This document shows, piece after piece, positions 35,927 through 45,339 of a stretch of 64,000 nucleotides of DNA. Origin of the DNA: Candidatus Hydrogenedentes bacterium ADurb.Bin170 (GTDB lineage Bacteria > Hydrogenedentota > Hydrogenedentia > Hydrogenedentales > CAITNO01). The notes under the pieces were generated by a model, which was not told the DNA's origin, did not search any database, and saw nothing but the letters and a program-made list of their open reading frames with translations. A program made the translations under genes and the position numbers. The DNA is taken from assembly GCA_002070275.1 (NCBI GenBank), contig MWCY01000004.1, positions 34,837 through 98,836 of the forward strand, given 5' to 3'. How positions within the stretch are numbered: position 1 is the stretch's first letter; each line of letters starts with the position of its first letter.

Positions 35927-37417
35927 ATGCCTGCCACTGGAAAAAAAAATTTCTCTAAAACCGCCTCAAACGAAAATGGACGGATCCTTCCCTTTTTAAT
36001 TGCCGACGCTGCATACCTCCTTATAGTTTATGGATGGCTTGTCACCATGCAACCGGTCGGATTGTCGTACCGGCAGGCGGCGACACCCGACGAAATACAT
36101 TTGCTCCCCCGCCTTATCTTTCAGCAGATGCACCGATGGTTTGGCGACTCGATGCCCGGATATCTAGTTGTAAATTTTCTGCTGCTCTACGGCTGCATGG
36201 TTCTTATTTTCTTTTTAACCCGCCTTATTACGCGAGGCCCCTGGTGGCTTGGTTCCGTCTCTGCCGTACTCTTTATGGCAAATCCCATAAAAAGCACAGC
36301 CCTTTTGTCGATAGGCGGCATTCAATGGCTTTTGCCCGGTCTCTTGGGTTTGGCAGTTCTTCTCCTTTACGCACTGTGCAGATCGGGGTCCATGATCGGG
36401 CACAAGTGGCTTCCTTTTTTGACCTATCTGCTCGTATCCGTATTTACGCCTTCCAATATTCCGCTCTTTGCCGTCATTTTTGTGCTAGAGGAAATTTGCT
36501 TTAAAAAAGCAGAACGATCCGTTACCCGCCACCATATTTATATTGCAGCGGCAGGCATTCTACTATTGTTTTTTAGCGGACAGATTTTTCTCCCCCATGC
36601 CCTTTCTTTGCATGCTATGTTTATTCCCCTGCTTCTTCTCCTGAATCCCATCGGCTTCCTTTCATCTACATTTTCTTTTTTTTCTTATTACACCATCGCT
36701 TTTTATATTGGCCTTGCTGCAGGTTTGACACTGCTTTGTTTTTTCATGCGACGGTACAGGCATCCTGCATTTATTTTCGGAATTCTGGGCGCTTTTGCCT
36801 TCAGGATCGGTCAGGGCTCGCTGCCCATCGATTTAGTTACCTTAGAAAACAGTTCTACGCTGCTGATTCCGACAGCACTTGCTGCCGTCGGCGCCGCCGG
36901 TTTTTTTCTGGCTCTTTCTGAAATACCGCACTGGAACACTTCTGTCGTACGTTTGTCAACTCTGGTCTGCTGTGCTGCCATGCTGTGTCAGATCTGGGTT
37001 AACTTACAGTGGTACCGTGCAGGGGCGGACATAGCACGTTTTCGCACAGCAGCCAGGATCAGCGCAGAAGAGCACCCCGGTCAGTATCTTGCCGTTTTCC
37101 CCGATATCGACTACGTCGGCTTTGTCCCCTATTTTCTCTCGGAAACGCTGCGCCCGATTGACAGAAATACGTCCGCCCTTCCTGTTTATTCCCCGGCTTC
37201 TTTTTCTGTAATGCCACCGCTGCGGGCGGAAGTGTTGGTGTACGCGCCGAATCTGGCAGTTGCATCCATTACAGGCTTCGATGAAAAAGGAAAGCCTGAT
37301 TTCCGCCCTCTTTCCCACGACTGGTGGAGGCAGCGCCTCTTTCGTTCAGGCTCCCGGGTGTTGACAAGAGAAGCCGGGGACCACCTCTTTCCTCTGCACA
37401 GAATCCCCTTCCCCTGA
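35927..37417 (+). CDS. multi-pass membrane protein of unknown function
   Basis: 496 aa with about ten to eleven hydrophobic segments between residues 20 and 365, and a C-terminal domain of about 125 residues that appears soluble. An early loop contains MHRWFGDSMPGYLVVNF, which recalls GT-C-type sugar transferases or O-antigen polymerase-like proteins, but no diagnostic motif is visible. It has its own promoter and is convergent with zapA. I do not recognise the family. Confidence 0.7.
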   Translation: MPATGKKNFSKTASNENGRILPFLIADAAYLLIVYGWLVTMQPVGLSYRQAATPDEIHLLPRLIFQQMHRWFGDSMPGYLVVNFLLLYGCMVLIFFLTRLITRGPWWLGSVSAVLFMANPIKSTALLSIGGIQWLLPGLLGLAVLLLYALCRSGSMIGHKWLPFLTYLLVSVFTPSNIPLFAVIFVLEEICFKKAERSVTRHHIYIAAAGILLLFFSGQIFLPHALSLHAMFIPLLLLLNPIGFLSSTFSFFSYYTIAFYIGLAAGLTLLCFFMRRYRHPAFIFGILGAFAFRIGQGSLPIDLVTLENSSTLLIPTALAAVGAAGFFLALSEIPHWNTSVVRLSTLVCCAAMLCQIWVNLQWYRAGADIARFRTAARISAEEHPGQYLAVFPDIDYVGFVPYFLSETLRPIDRNTSALPVYSPASFSVMPPLRAEVLVYAPNLAVASITGFDEKGKPDFRPLSHDWWRQRLFRSGSRVLTREAGDHLFPLHRIPFP

Positions 37418-37448
37418 GCCCTTGATTTTCATTCCTGCTCCGGCGATA

Positions 37449-37754
37449 TCACACCGGCGGGAAACGGTCAAGCAGTTCTTTCAACGAGGAGGTGATCCTT
37501 TCAAGTGCCGTCAGTATTTCTCGAACATCCTGCTCATACTGTTTTTTTGTCTCAGCTGTCTCTACAGCATAGTCATATGCGGTCGCCAGGGCATTGCGCT
37601 GCGTATTCACTGTTTCATACGTCGCCCCGATTTTCTTCAGTCTGGCACTTATCTCAGCGGCAAGCTGCTCTGTCGTTTCTTCATCAATGTAAAGAGGGAC
37701 CTGCAATCTATTGCCTGCAATCTCCACCTGCTGTTTTGGATTCAGAATACTCAT
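37449..37754 (-). CDS. zapA: ZapA-like cell division protein
   Basis: 101 aa. An N-terminal beta part (VEIAGNRLQVPLYIDEE) is followed by a helical region with RNALATAYDYAVE and a coiled coil, as in ZapA, which bundles FtsZ filaments at mid-cell. Position supports this: zapA downstream of pheT is known in Firmicutes. It overlaps the preceding coiled-coil gene by four bases. Confidence 0.75.
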   Translation of the reverse strand: MSILNPKQQVEIAGNRLQVPLYIDEETTEQLAAEISARLKKIGATYETVNTQRNALATAYDYAVETAETKKQYEQDVREILTALERITSSLKELLDRFPPV

Positions 37755-38047
37755 AATCTCAATGCATCCGCCAGACTTTTCGTTAAGATCAGAATTCGTT
37801 TGGCATGCTCTGCAGCCTGCATGTTTTTCTGCCGCAGCTCTTCATTCTCCTGTTTCAGTTCGGCAAGATTATCAAGATTTTCTTCCATTGTTTTGATTTT
37901 CCTTGCCATCATCCATTTTTCTTTCTGGTCTTCTTCATTCTTTATCCGGCTGCTGGCGAGCTGAGTGCCGTAACTGGTCAGGGTCTTTTCCAACTGATCG
38001 GCCAGCACATTTATCTGCTCAATATAGTTCTGAAGAAATTGGTTCAA
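37751..38047 (-). CDS. small coiled-coil protein (ZapB-like)
   Basis: 98 aa, predicted almost entirely coiled coil (heptads from about residue 15 to 85, many Glu/Lys/Leu). It overlaps pheT and zapA by four bases each, so it is translated with them. Small coiled-coil proteins next to zapA often resemble ZapB, which links ZapA to other division parts. The sequence is too simple to prove that. Confidence 0.7.
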   Translation of the reverse strand: MNQFLQNYIEQINVLADQLEKTLTSYGTQLASSRIKNEEDQKEKWMMARKIKTMEENLDNLAELKQENEELRQKNMQAAEHAKRILILTKSLADALRL

Positions 38048-40437
38048 CGAAGTTCAGCCTCAAAATCTTTCCGGAGCCGCGACACAATCCGGTCCATAGT
38101 TTTTTGGGTGTCTTTGTCGGTGAGGGTTCGGTCGGGCGACTGAAAAAGCAGGCTCAAGGCAATGCTTTTTTTATCTGAAGGCAGGGGCTTTCCGCTGTAA
38201 ACGTCGAAAACATTCACAGCCGTGAGCAAAGGTCCGGCTGCCTGTTTCGTCGCCGCCACCAGATCTTTTGCGGGAACAGCCCGATCGACAACCACGGCAA
38301 GATCCCGAAGAGACGCCGGATACTGCGGGATAGCAGTAAATTGCGCCGGCTCCGTCTTTTTCGCGAGGAGGATTTCCAAGTTAATTTCCAACACATAGGT
38401 GTTTTCCGGCAAGCCAAAGGTTTTTACAACTTCATCTGCCACCTTCCCGATGCATCCTAAAATGTGTTTGCGCCATTTTATTTCTGCGAACTGCCCTTTC
38501 TGAAAACCGGAAGACGCACTTTCTTCCAGCGTCAACTCTTTCCCGAAAAAACGGGCAATTACGTCCAGACAGCCTTTAATATCGTAGAAATCATAAGAGC
38601 ACTCCGCACGGCTCCAGTGCCCGGGCGCATTGCCGCTCAAAAGAATCCCTGCGTACATAGGCTCAGCGGGCAGAATTTCGTCTGCGCTATTTCTGTACAC
38701 AGGCCCCAGTTCGAAAATCCTCAGATCACGCCTTCCTCGTTTAGCGTTATATGCCGCCGTCCCGAAAAGCCCGGGCAGCAGAGAAAAACGCATGACAGCA
38801 TAATTTTCAGATAAGGGGTTGGACAGATAGACCTGATCTGCCGGTGATACAGGCAGACCGGCATCAACAGCACCTTCGGGGCTGCCGAATGACCAATTCA
38901 TCACTTCCGTAAGCCCTTGCCCCGCCAGATACCGTCTGAAATTGCGCAAAATAGTCGCATGGGGAGCAAAAACACTTTCGGCCTGGCGAACCGGAGGCAT
39001 GGTGACGGGGATATTTTCATATCCGAAGAGGCGTGCCACCTCTTCAATTAAATCAGCTTCATGCCTGATGTCATGCCGCCAGGAAGGAATTTTAAAAGTG
39101 GCAGATGCGTCCGTTTCGGACTCAAGTTCACAGCCCAGGCTCACAAGAAAACGCTTCTGTTCTGCCGGCGCCACGTTCACACCGACACGGGACACAGTAC
39201 GCTCGTATCGAAGCGTAACGGCAGGATACGCTCTTTGTTGGGGCCAGGCATCCAAAATACCGGGTGCCACTTCCGCATCTGCCAATTCCTGCATGAGCCG
39301 TGCAGCCCTGTTGAGCGCATAAGGAAGCATCTGCATGTCGGCGCCACGCTGGAATCGCTGAGACGCTTCCGTCGATAAAGACAGACGGCGTGAAGTGCTG
39401 CGGACACATCGAGATTCAAACCAGGCACTCTCAAGAAGGATCGTTGTTGTAGTCTTTTCCACCTCACTGTCGGCACCGCCCATAATTCCGGCTACTGCCT
39501 GTGCATTTTCTGCATCGGCAATGACCAGCATGTCCTCCTGAAGCTGTCGCTCAGTTCCGTCGAGAGTGGTTATTTTTTCATCGGCGCGGGCGCGGCGGAC
39601 AACTATGCGGTTCTCTTTCAGTTTTTCATAATCGAAAGCATGGAGCGGATGCCCTGTTTCCATGAGAATATAGTTCGTAATATCCACCACATTGTTGATG
39701 GGCCGTTGTCCGGCGGCAATCAGCCGGGCACACAGCCAGGGCGGCGAGGGTTTTATGACAACATTGCGCAGTATGCGCCCCGCATAGCGCGGACAGAGGT
39801 CTGGTGCCTCGATAGTAATGGAGGACCAGGCAGCAGCAGGCTCTCCTGATTCTTTGACTTCGGCATCGGGCAGCGTCATCTGAAGTCCGTAAAAAGCAGC
39901 AAGTTCCCGCGCCACACCAATCATGCTTGCCCAGTCCCCCCGGTTGGGAGTGACTTCTATTTCAAATACCACATCATTCAGTCCGAGAAAGTCCCGTATA
40001 TCCTGACCGATGGGCGCATTTTTATCCAGAATCAGAAGCCCGGCGTGCTCCTCGCCCAGTCCCAGTTCACGGGCGGAGCACATCATACCGCAGGATTGAA
40101 TTCCCCTCATTTTTCGGCTGCCGATTTTAAACCCGCCCGGCAGCGTGGCACCATCGATAGCGGTGGGCACTTTATCTCCAACCTTCATATTGGTCGCGCC
40201 GCAAATGATTTGCAGCGCTTCACCCTGTCCCGCATCGGTACGGCAAACAACCAGTTTGTCCGCTTCAGGGTGCGGTTGAATATCCAGAATGCGCCCGACA
40301 AAAACATTTTCTATGTCTTGCCCCGGGCGGCGCACCGCCTCTATTTCGAGTCCAAGCATCGTAAGGTGTTCGGCAATCTCATCAGCATCCGCTTCAAGCG
40401 GCAGTAGCTCTTTCAGCCAGTTCAGTGAAATTTGCAT
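38044..40437 (-). CDS. pheT: phenylalanyl-tRNA synthetase beta subunit
   Basis: 797 aa, full length. An N-terminal tRNA-binding (EMAP-like) domain (VFVGRILDIQPHPEADKL) is followed by B3/B4 editing and B5 domains. The catalytic-like core has PLSENYAVMRFSLLPGL, and a C-terminal anticodon-binding ferredoxin-like FDX-ACB domain has VFDVYSGKPL. It forms the alpha2-beta2 enzyme with PheS. One base separates it from pheS. Confidence 0.96.
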   Translation of the reverse strand: MQISLNWLKELLPLEADADEIAEHLTMLGLEIEAVRRPGQDIENVFVGRILDIQPHPEADKLVVCRTDAGQGEALQIICGATNMKVGDKVPTAIDGATLPGGFKIGSRKMRGIQSCGMMCSARELGLGEEHAGLLILDKNAPIGQDIRDFLGLNDVVFEIEVTPNRGDWASMIGVARELAAFYGLQMTLPDAEVKESGEPAAAWSSITIEAPDLCPRYAGRILRNVVIKPSPPWLCARLIAAGQRPINNVVDITNYILMETGHPLHAFDYEKLKENRIVVRRARADEKITTLDGTERQLQEDMLVIADAENAQAVAGIMGGADSEVEKTTTTILLESAWFESRCVRSTSRRLSLSTEASQRFQRGADMQMLPYALNRAARLMQELADAEVAPGILDAWPQQRAYPAVTLRYERTVSRVGVNVAPAEQKRFLVSLGCELESETDASATFKIPSWRHDIRHEADLIEEVARLFGYENIPVTMPPVRQAESVFAPHATILRNFRRYLAGQGLTEVMNWSFGSPEGAVDAGLPVSPADQVYLSNPLSENYAVMRFSLLPGLFGTAAYNAKRGRRDLRIFELGPVYRNSADEILPAEPMYAGILLSGNAPGHWSRAECSYDFYDIKGCLDVIARFFGKELTLEESASSGFQKGQFAEIKWRKHILGCIGKVADEVVKTFGLPENTYVLEINLEILLAKKTEPAQFTAIPQYPASLRDLAVVVDRAVPAKDLVAATKQAAGPLLTAVNVFDVYSGKPLPSDKKSIALSLLFQSPDRTLTDKDTQKTMDRIVSRLRKDFEAELR

Positions 40438-40438
40438 A

Positions 40439-41449
40439 TTAAAACTGCTCCAGAAATCTCATATCGTTTTCATACAGGTGAGTAATGCTGCTGATACCAT
40501 GGCGCACCATGGCAATCCTGTCAATACCCAGGCCGAAAGCATATCCCGAGTACTCTTCATAATCGTAGGAAACATTCTTAAAGACTTCAGGATGCACCAT
40601 CCCGCATCCGAGGATCTCAAGCCATTTGCTTTTTACTTCTCCCGTATGACGATCCCGTGCTGTCCACAGAATATCCACTTCCGCACTAGGCTCGGTAAAG
40701 GGGAAAAAGTGAGGTCGAAACCGGACCTGTATATCAGGGCCGAAAAAACTATGTATAAAGTGCATCAGCGTTCCTTTTAAATCAGAAAAGGTAATGCCTT
40801 TATCGACCAGCAGCCCTTCCATCTGCACGAACATGGGGCTGTGCGTAGCATCCAGATCCACACGATAGACCCGACCGGGTGCTATAACCGCCACGGGCGG
40901 GCGGGTCTGCTCCATGACCCTGATCTGTACAGGTGACGTCTGTGTTCTCAAAACCACACCCGGTTTGACAAAAAAAGTATCATGAGAATCCCGCGCCGGA
41001 TGGTCATCGGGTGTATTCAAGGCATCAAAGTTGTAATATTCCGTTTCAACGTCGGGTCCTAATGCGAGCTGAAAGCCCATTTGAATAAAAATATCCGAAA
41101 TTTCATCGGCAATTTGATTGAGCACATGGACGTGTCCCGGAGGAATCGCCCTGCCGGGCAGACTCATATCGACCCGTTGTTCCTGTGCTTTTTGCTCACG
41201 AAGCGCTGCTTCCAGTTCTGTTTTACGCGCATCAATACGCTGCGCAAACTGATCCTTCAGAAGGTTCGCCATCTGCCCGAGCGACCGTCTGTCTTCCGGA
41301 GACGCACTGCCCAGCCCCTTCAATATCTCTGTAATACGCCCTTTTCTCCCGAGATAGGCAACACGCACCTCCTCCAGTGATTTGAGATCCGATGCTTCCG
41401 CAATACGTGCGCTTCCATCCAGTTCCAATTGCTTCAATTCTTCTTTCAT
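40439..41449 (-). CDS. pheS: phenylalanyl-tRNA synthetase alpha subunit
   Basis: 336 aa from the ATG at 41449 (AAGGT upstream), matching the usual N-terminus; an upstream ORF extension overlaps yggS and is not homologous. A coiled-coil N-terminus, then class II core motifs: HPARDSHDTF, RTQTSPVQIRVM and the C-terminal FGLGIDRIAMVRHGI. No T-box or leader peptide is visible in the 64 bases before it. Confidence 0.96.
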   Translation of the reverse strand: MKEELKQLELDGSARIAEASDLKSLEEVRVAYLGRKGRITEILKGLGSASPEDRRSLGQMANLLKDQFAQRIDARKTELEAALREQKAQEQRVDMSLPGRAIPPGHVHVLNQIADEISDIFIQMGFQLALGPDVETEYYNFDALNTPDDHPARDSHDTFFVKPGVVLRTQTSPVQIRVMEQTRPPVAVIAPGRVYRVDLDATHSPMFVQMEGLLVDKGITFSDLKGTLMHFIHSFFGPDIQVRFRPHFFPFTEPSAEVDILWTARDRHTGEVKSKWLEILGCGMVHPEVFKNVSYDYEEYSGYAFGLGIDRIAMVRHGISSITHLYENDMRFLEQF

Positions 41450-41513
41450 ACAGAAGTACCTTATTACAGTTGCCTGACAGCATTTTACCTGTTGCTGCAG
41501 AACAATCCTTTTT

Positions 41514-42173
41514 TTACACAAACAACGCTCTGCCAATACGAACCTGTGTGGAGCCTTCTTCAATGGCGATTTCAAAATCATCGGTCATGCCCATGCTGCA
41601 TACAGGCAGATTATGAGCAACACACAGTTTTTTTAAACCGGCAAAGCATCGGCGCAGCACTTTTTCTTCAGCCTCCCAGGGTGCCATAGTCATAAGCCCC
41701 TGCAAAGACAGGCGATCCATTCGACGAATCCTTTCCACAGCTTCAGAGAGAAGTGATTCGTCAAAGCCATGCTTGCTTTCTTCACCGGACACATTTACTT
41801 CCACTAAAATTTCCAAGTGGCAGTCCAATTCTTCGCATCGCTTCTGCAGCACTTCAGCCGCCCGCACTCTGTCAACAGCATCAGCAACCGTAAAACGGGC
41901 GGCAATATCCCGTGCCTTTCGGGTCTGCACCGGTGCGAGATAGTGCCATCGGATATCTGACGGGCACTGCTTTATTTTTTCCAATGCAACGTCCAGACGA
42001 TTTTCACCAAAATCACGGATACCCAATTCATATAAAGCCAGGATCTCGTCAAGACCCACACTTTTCGTTACCGCAACGAGAGTCACGCCTTCCGCAGAAC
42101 GGTTCACCCGTTCCGCTGCTTCTTTTATCCGACACCCGATGGTATTCAGGTTCAAGGCAATGCGTTCTTTCAT
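41514..42173 (-). CDS. YggS/PLPBP-family pyridoxal phosphate homeostasis protein
   Basis: 219 aa from the ATG at 42173, preceded by GAAAGAG. The PLP-binding Lys lies in VAVTKSV, followed by FGENRLDVALEK and the C-terminal MGMTDDFEIAIEEGSTQVRIG. The family keeps vitamin B6 and amino acid pools balanced in the cytoplasm, without a known catalytic reaction. It is first in the yggS-pheST-zapA group. Confidence 0.93.
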   Translation of the reverse strand: MKERIALNLNTIGCRIKEAAERVNRSAEGVTLVAVTKSVGLDEILALYELGIRDFGENRLDVALEKIKQCPSDIRWHYLAPVQTRKARDIAARFTVADAVDRVRAAEVLQKRCEELDCHLEILVEVNVSGEESKHGFDESLLSEAVERIRRMDRLSLQGLMTMAPWEAEEKVLRRCFAGLKKLCVAHNLPVCSMGMTDDFEIAIEEGSTQVRIGRALFV

Positions 42174-42519
42174 CGATGTGACTCTTTCGCTCTCCCTCTC
42201 CGCCAGTTTCAGAGGCAGTGGCGCACTTCCCACACCTCAACGCCAAAGAAAACAATCCTTTTTCTGCATCAACGGGCAGAAAAACTGCAACTCTTAACTA
42301 TTTTTTATTCCTGTAAAGGATACATGGCAAAGCCGATAAAAAGCAAAAAAGCGGAACTTTGCTTTCCAATTGAACTGTGCGCCGGCAACAGGTATACTTC
42401 GGTTGTGGCCGTCTGTTGCACAAATCTGTATTTCAGCGCATAACGGCTCTTTTCTCTACGAAAACAACACATATTCCGATGAGACGCGAACAAGTCCCGT
42501 CAGAAAGCATTTTTCTTTC
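42174..42519. promoter_or_regulatory. divergent region between yggS and the TPR membrane protein
   Basis: 346 bases. TTGAAC (42370-42375) and TATACT (42393-42398) with a 17-base spacer form a good rightward promoter. A perfect 9-base inverted repeat with 8-base loop (42259-42267 and 42276-42284) lies on the yggS side. Next to it GCAG-TTTTT-CTGC could form an alternative smaller hairpin. The rest is featureless. Confidence 0.5.
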
Positions 42520-43425
42520 ATGCCTTTTATTGCCGTATCACAATCTGCTGAAATACCTGCCACAGCCATTGTGTACCTGCCTGCATGGTGGAAAATTGCT
42601 ATTTTAATCGCTGTTCTCCTCGAACTGACCGGCATCAGTTTTTTCATCAAAAAGAAATGGCTTGAAAATCAGGAAGCACTGCCCGTCAAGGTCGCACTGA
42701 CACTGATGTTTATGGTTTTCTCGATCTATTTCCTTGTCGGTACTGTTCTTTACTGGGGCAGCCCGAAAGATGAACGGGCTCCTCTTCTTATGTGGCTGAT
42801 CCTGTTTATCATTCCGGTGAGTGTCCAGTATTCTTTGACACTGGTCAATGCTCTCAGCTGGCGTGGCGTTCAACGATTAACACCTGTCGGCACCAAAATA
42901 CCGGAAGCACCTGCTATAATTCAGACGCGCCTGCTGCTGCAGGCAGGAAAAATTACCGAAGCTCAGGACGTTTTGACTGAATTATTTCAGGACAGATCCC
43001 GGGCACTGGAATTCACCGCCCACTGGTTTCGTGAAGAGGGGAATTATGAAAAAGCCGCTTCCCTTTTAGAAGAACTGATTGAGCTTCCGGTGAAAGACCC
43101 GGATTTCTGGTCGGAAGCAGCCTACAGTCTCGGCAAGCTATATGAGTCCTTTTTAAATCAGCCGCTGAAAACGATGAGTCTTTTTCAGCGGATTGCCGCA
43201 GAATGCCCAGGCAGCCGGTTCTGCTCCCTTGCCGAAGCAGATCTCGCCCGGTTGCGTTTAATATACAGTGACCAGGGCGAGTCAGACACGGTTGCTGTAC
43301 CCGCTGTACCAGGCAGCGACAGCGAGTTCTGGGAGCGGCGACGTGTTTTGCTGCGGCGACAAATGCCACCCGCTTCAAGTGCTGCTGATCAGCCAAAAGA
43401 AGCTCCGACAGACATCCGCCAGTAA
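42520..43425 (+). CDS. inner-membrane protein with TPR-like C-terminal domain
   Basis: 301 aa from the ATG at 42520; a longer frame (42370) would begin inside the promoter, so the shorter is preferred. Three hydrophobic segments (about residues 20-40, 55-80 and 85-110) are followed by a cytoplasmic or periplasmic helical region with tetratricopeptide-like repeats (IIQTRLLLQAGKITEAQDVL, EEGNYEKAASLLEEL). The C-terminus is Pro/Ala/Ser-rich. TPR proteins mediate assembly of complexes; the partner is unknown. Confidence 0.7.
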   Translation: MPFIAVSQSAEIPATAIVYLPAWWKIAILIAVLLELTGISFFIKKKWLENQEALPVKVALTLMFMVFSIYFLVGTVLYWGSPKDERAPLLMWLILFIIPVSVQYSLTLVNALSWRGVQRLTPVGTKIPEAPAIIQTRLLLQAGKITEAQDVLTELFQDRSRALEFTAHWFREEGNYEKAASLLEELIELPVKDPDFWSEAAYSLGKLYESFLNQPLKTMSLFQRIAAECPGSRFCSLAEADLARLRLIYSDQGESDTVAVPAVPGSDSEFWERRRVLLRRQMPPASSAADQPKEAPTDIRQ

Positions 43426-43429
43426 AATG

Positions 43430-43458
43430 TTTACATTTACTGAGATTTTGTGTAAAAT
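43430..43458 (+). promoter_or_regulatory. sigma-70-type promoter of the 184-aa exported protein
   Basis: TTTACA (43430-43435) and TAAAAT (43453-43458), 17-base spacer, lie just after the TPR gene stop and about 75 bases before the next ATG. Confidence 0.6.
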
Positions 43459-43534
43459 AAAGGAAAGAAGTTAATTTCGTTAAAGTTGGTTTCATTAAAC
43501 AAGCCACCCTGTCCAAACGCAAGGGAGATTCAGG

Positions 43535-44089
43535 ATGAGCAAAACACTGACCGCAACTGTTTTACTCGTGTTACTTGCCATTTCTCTTTCAAGTCATGCC
43601 GTGCCGCCAGCCTATGAAGGGCAGTTCGGCAATCCGGAGGAACCGGCGCTGCGTGTTGTAAAGTGGCCGTGGCTCGGTTTCAGAAAGCTTGTCTCGCGCA
43701 CCCATGATGGACTGCACCGGGGAATTTACAAGCATCCGCCCGCGTCCATCTGCGAGGGAACCAAAGGTGCTGTCGTCGGTACCGGCGTTTTTATTGATCA
43801 TACCGCCCGGGGCATGGTCTATGCGCCACTTCCGCCCAAAGGTCCCTTGAAAAAGAAAAGGACCTATGAGGATAATGCAACACTTTTCATCGAAATGACG
43901 CTGAACCAGCAAGGAAATACGGGAGATCTGTCGGCTGCTCAAGAGCTGGCGGGCGAGCCGAAAATGCTGGAAGTCCGGGAAATCAAAGGAGATGTCCGCC
44001 GTGCGCAAAGGCGTTATGTTCCGCATCTGATGAGCTATCGCGACCGCACGCCTGCAGGACAGGGCAACCTCCTTCGCCTGGCGAAATAA
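43535..44089 (+). CDS. small exported protein of unknown function
   Basis: 184 aa. A signal peptide (about 1-22, cut near SHA) precedes a basic, Pro-rich mature protein. The middle part has a Gly-rich hydrophobic stretch (GTKGAVVGTGVFIDHTARGM). The layout faintly recalls the exosortase-associated TIGR04073 proteins, but I cannot confirm it. It has its own promoter and a strong terminator, so it is a single-gene unit. Confidence 0.65.
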   Translation: MSKTLTATVLLVLLAISLSSHAVPPAYEGQFGNPEEPALRVVKWPWLGFRKLVSRTHDGLHRGIYKHPPASICEGTKGAVVGTGVFIDHTARGMVYAPLPPKGPLKKKRTYEDNATLFIEMTLNQQGNTGDLSAAQELAGEPKMLEVREIKGDVRRAQRRYVPHLMSYRDRTPAGQGNLLRLAK

Positions 44090-44107
44090 CAGCCCCCCTA
44101 AAAAATA

Positions 44108-44150
44108 AGCCGGCAGACCGTAAATGATCTGCCGGCTTTCTTCTTTTTTC
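44108..44150 (+). terminator. intrinsic terminator
   Basis: AGCCGGCAGA (44108-44117) pairs with TCTGCCGGCT (44128-44137) and is followed by a T-rich run, 19 bases after the stop of the 184-aa gene. Confidence 0.85.
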
Positions 44151-44165
44151 TTTGTGCGCCGGATA

Positions 44166-45233
44166 CTATTTGATCATAACTTCCTTATTAAGTCGTGAAG
44201 ATTCATAAATGGCATCGATAATTTTTTGGATGCGCAGCGACTCTTCCGGCTTCACCATTACAGGAAGATCTTTTTCCACGCACTCGCAAAAATGCCTCAC
44301 TTCACGACGGTGCCCATCTTCAGCGGAAAGCCAGTCCCAGGTGGTACGGGTCAATGACGAATGATCGGCACTGAAATACCCCAGAGGATTAATGCCTATG
44401 CCGCCCTTATCGCCCAGAATATACATATCTTCAATTTCGTCATGAACATTGGCTGCCCATGAAACAGACATCTGCATGGTAATACCTTTTTCAAAACGGA
44501 TCAATGCTGTGGCGTAGTCTTCCACATCAAATTCTTCTGCAGGATAATGCACGCCCCAGTCCGCATTAAAAAGATCTTTTCTGTCGCCGAACTTTCGGTA
44601 CACTTTTCCTGATGCTGCCACGGGTTTCGGGCAGCCCATCAACCAGACACAAAGATCCATCATATGCACTCCGATGTCAATCAGAGGCCCGCCGAGGGAT
44701 TCTTTTTTAATATGAAACTGACCCCAACCCGGAATACCACGACGCCTGAGCCATTTGGTTTCCGCTGTGTAAATCTCGCCCAGAGCTCCGCTGTCCACCA
44801 CTTCTTTCAGTTTTTCCGCCCGCGCTTCAAAACGCATATGCTGCGCCACCATCAATTTTCGCTCCGCTTTTTTAGAAGCGGCGATCATGGCGTCGCATTC
44901 CCGGCTGCTCATTGCCATCGGTTTTTCCACAAGTACATGGGCACCGGCATTTAATGCCGCAATGGTTGCCGGGGCATGCACACGGTTTTGCGTACAGACA
45001 TCGATAATGTCAAAAGATTCTTTTTGCAGCATTTTTTTGTAATCTGCATAAGGAACGGCATTTGCACAAAGGGCAGACTCCTTCTCCCGGCGTTCCCTGA
45101 TCAGGTCACATACACCGACGATCCGAACACGCCCCTCCTCTTCCAGTTCGCGCCAATAAGGGAGGTGCTGTTCCCGGGCAATTGCGCCTGATCCTATAAG
45201 TCCTACCTTTAAAGGACGTGCTGTATTTGTCAT
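44166..45233 (-). CDS. Gfo/Idh/MocA-family NAD(P)-dependent oxidoreductase
   Basis: 355 aa from the ATG at 45233, with GAGGAG upstream. An N-terminal Rossmann fold (GLIGSGAIAREQHLP), the family EKP motif (LVEKPMAMS) and the C-terminal substrate domain with GGPLIDIGVHMMDLC are present; this block carries the usual catalytic Asp/His pair. Substrates are sugars, inositols or related compounds, not predictable here. It is convergent with the terminator and divergent from the response regulator gene. Confidence 0.9.
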   Translation of the reverse strand: MTNTARPLKVGLIGSGAIAREQHLPYWRELEEEGRVRIVGVCDLIRERREKESALCANAVPYADYKKMLQKESFDIIDVCTQNRVHAPATIAALNAGAHVLVEKPMAMSSRECDAMIAASKKAERKLMVAQHMRFEARAEKLKEVVDSGALGEIYTAETKWLRRRGIPGWGQFHIKKESLGGPLIDIGVHMMDLCVWLMGCPKPVAASGKVYRKFGDRKDLFNADWGVHYPAEEFDVEDYATALIRFEKGITMQMSVSWAANVHDEIEDMYILGDKGGIGINPLGYFSADHSSLTRTTWDWLSAEDGHRREVRHFCECVEKDLPVMVKPEESLRIQKIIDAIYESSRLNKEVMIK

Positions 45234-45339
45234 AATTTTCAACTCCTCTTTCGGTTCAAGCAGTCCAAAATGCGATTGATTCGTAAGAATGGTAAAAACA
45301 AAACAATTTTCTTTTCGCAGTGAGATGGTATGCCGTGGC

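Noticed and set aside
38040..38056. 13-base repeat TTCAACGAAGTTC shared with 62303-62315
   Set aside because: Exact repeats of this length are expected by chance in 64 kb; neither copy has mobile-element features.
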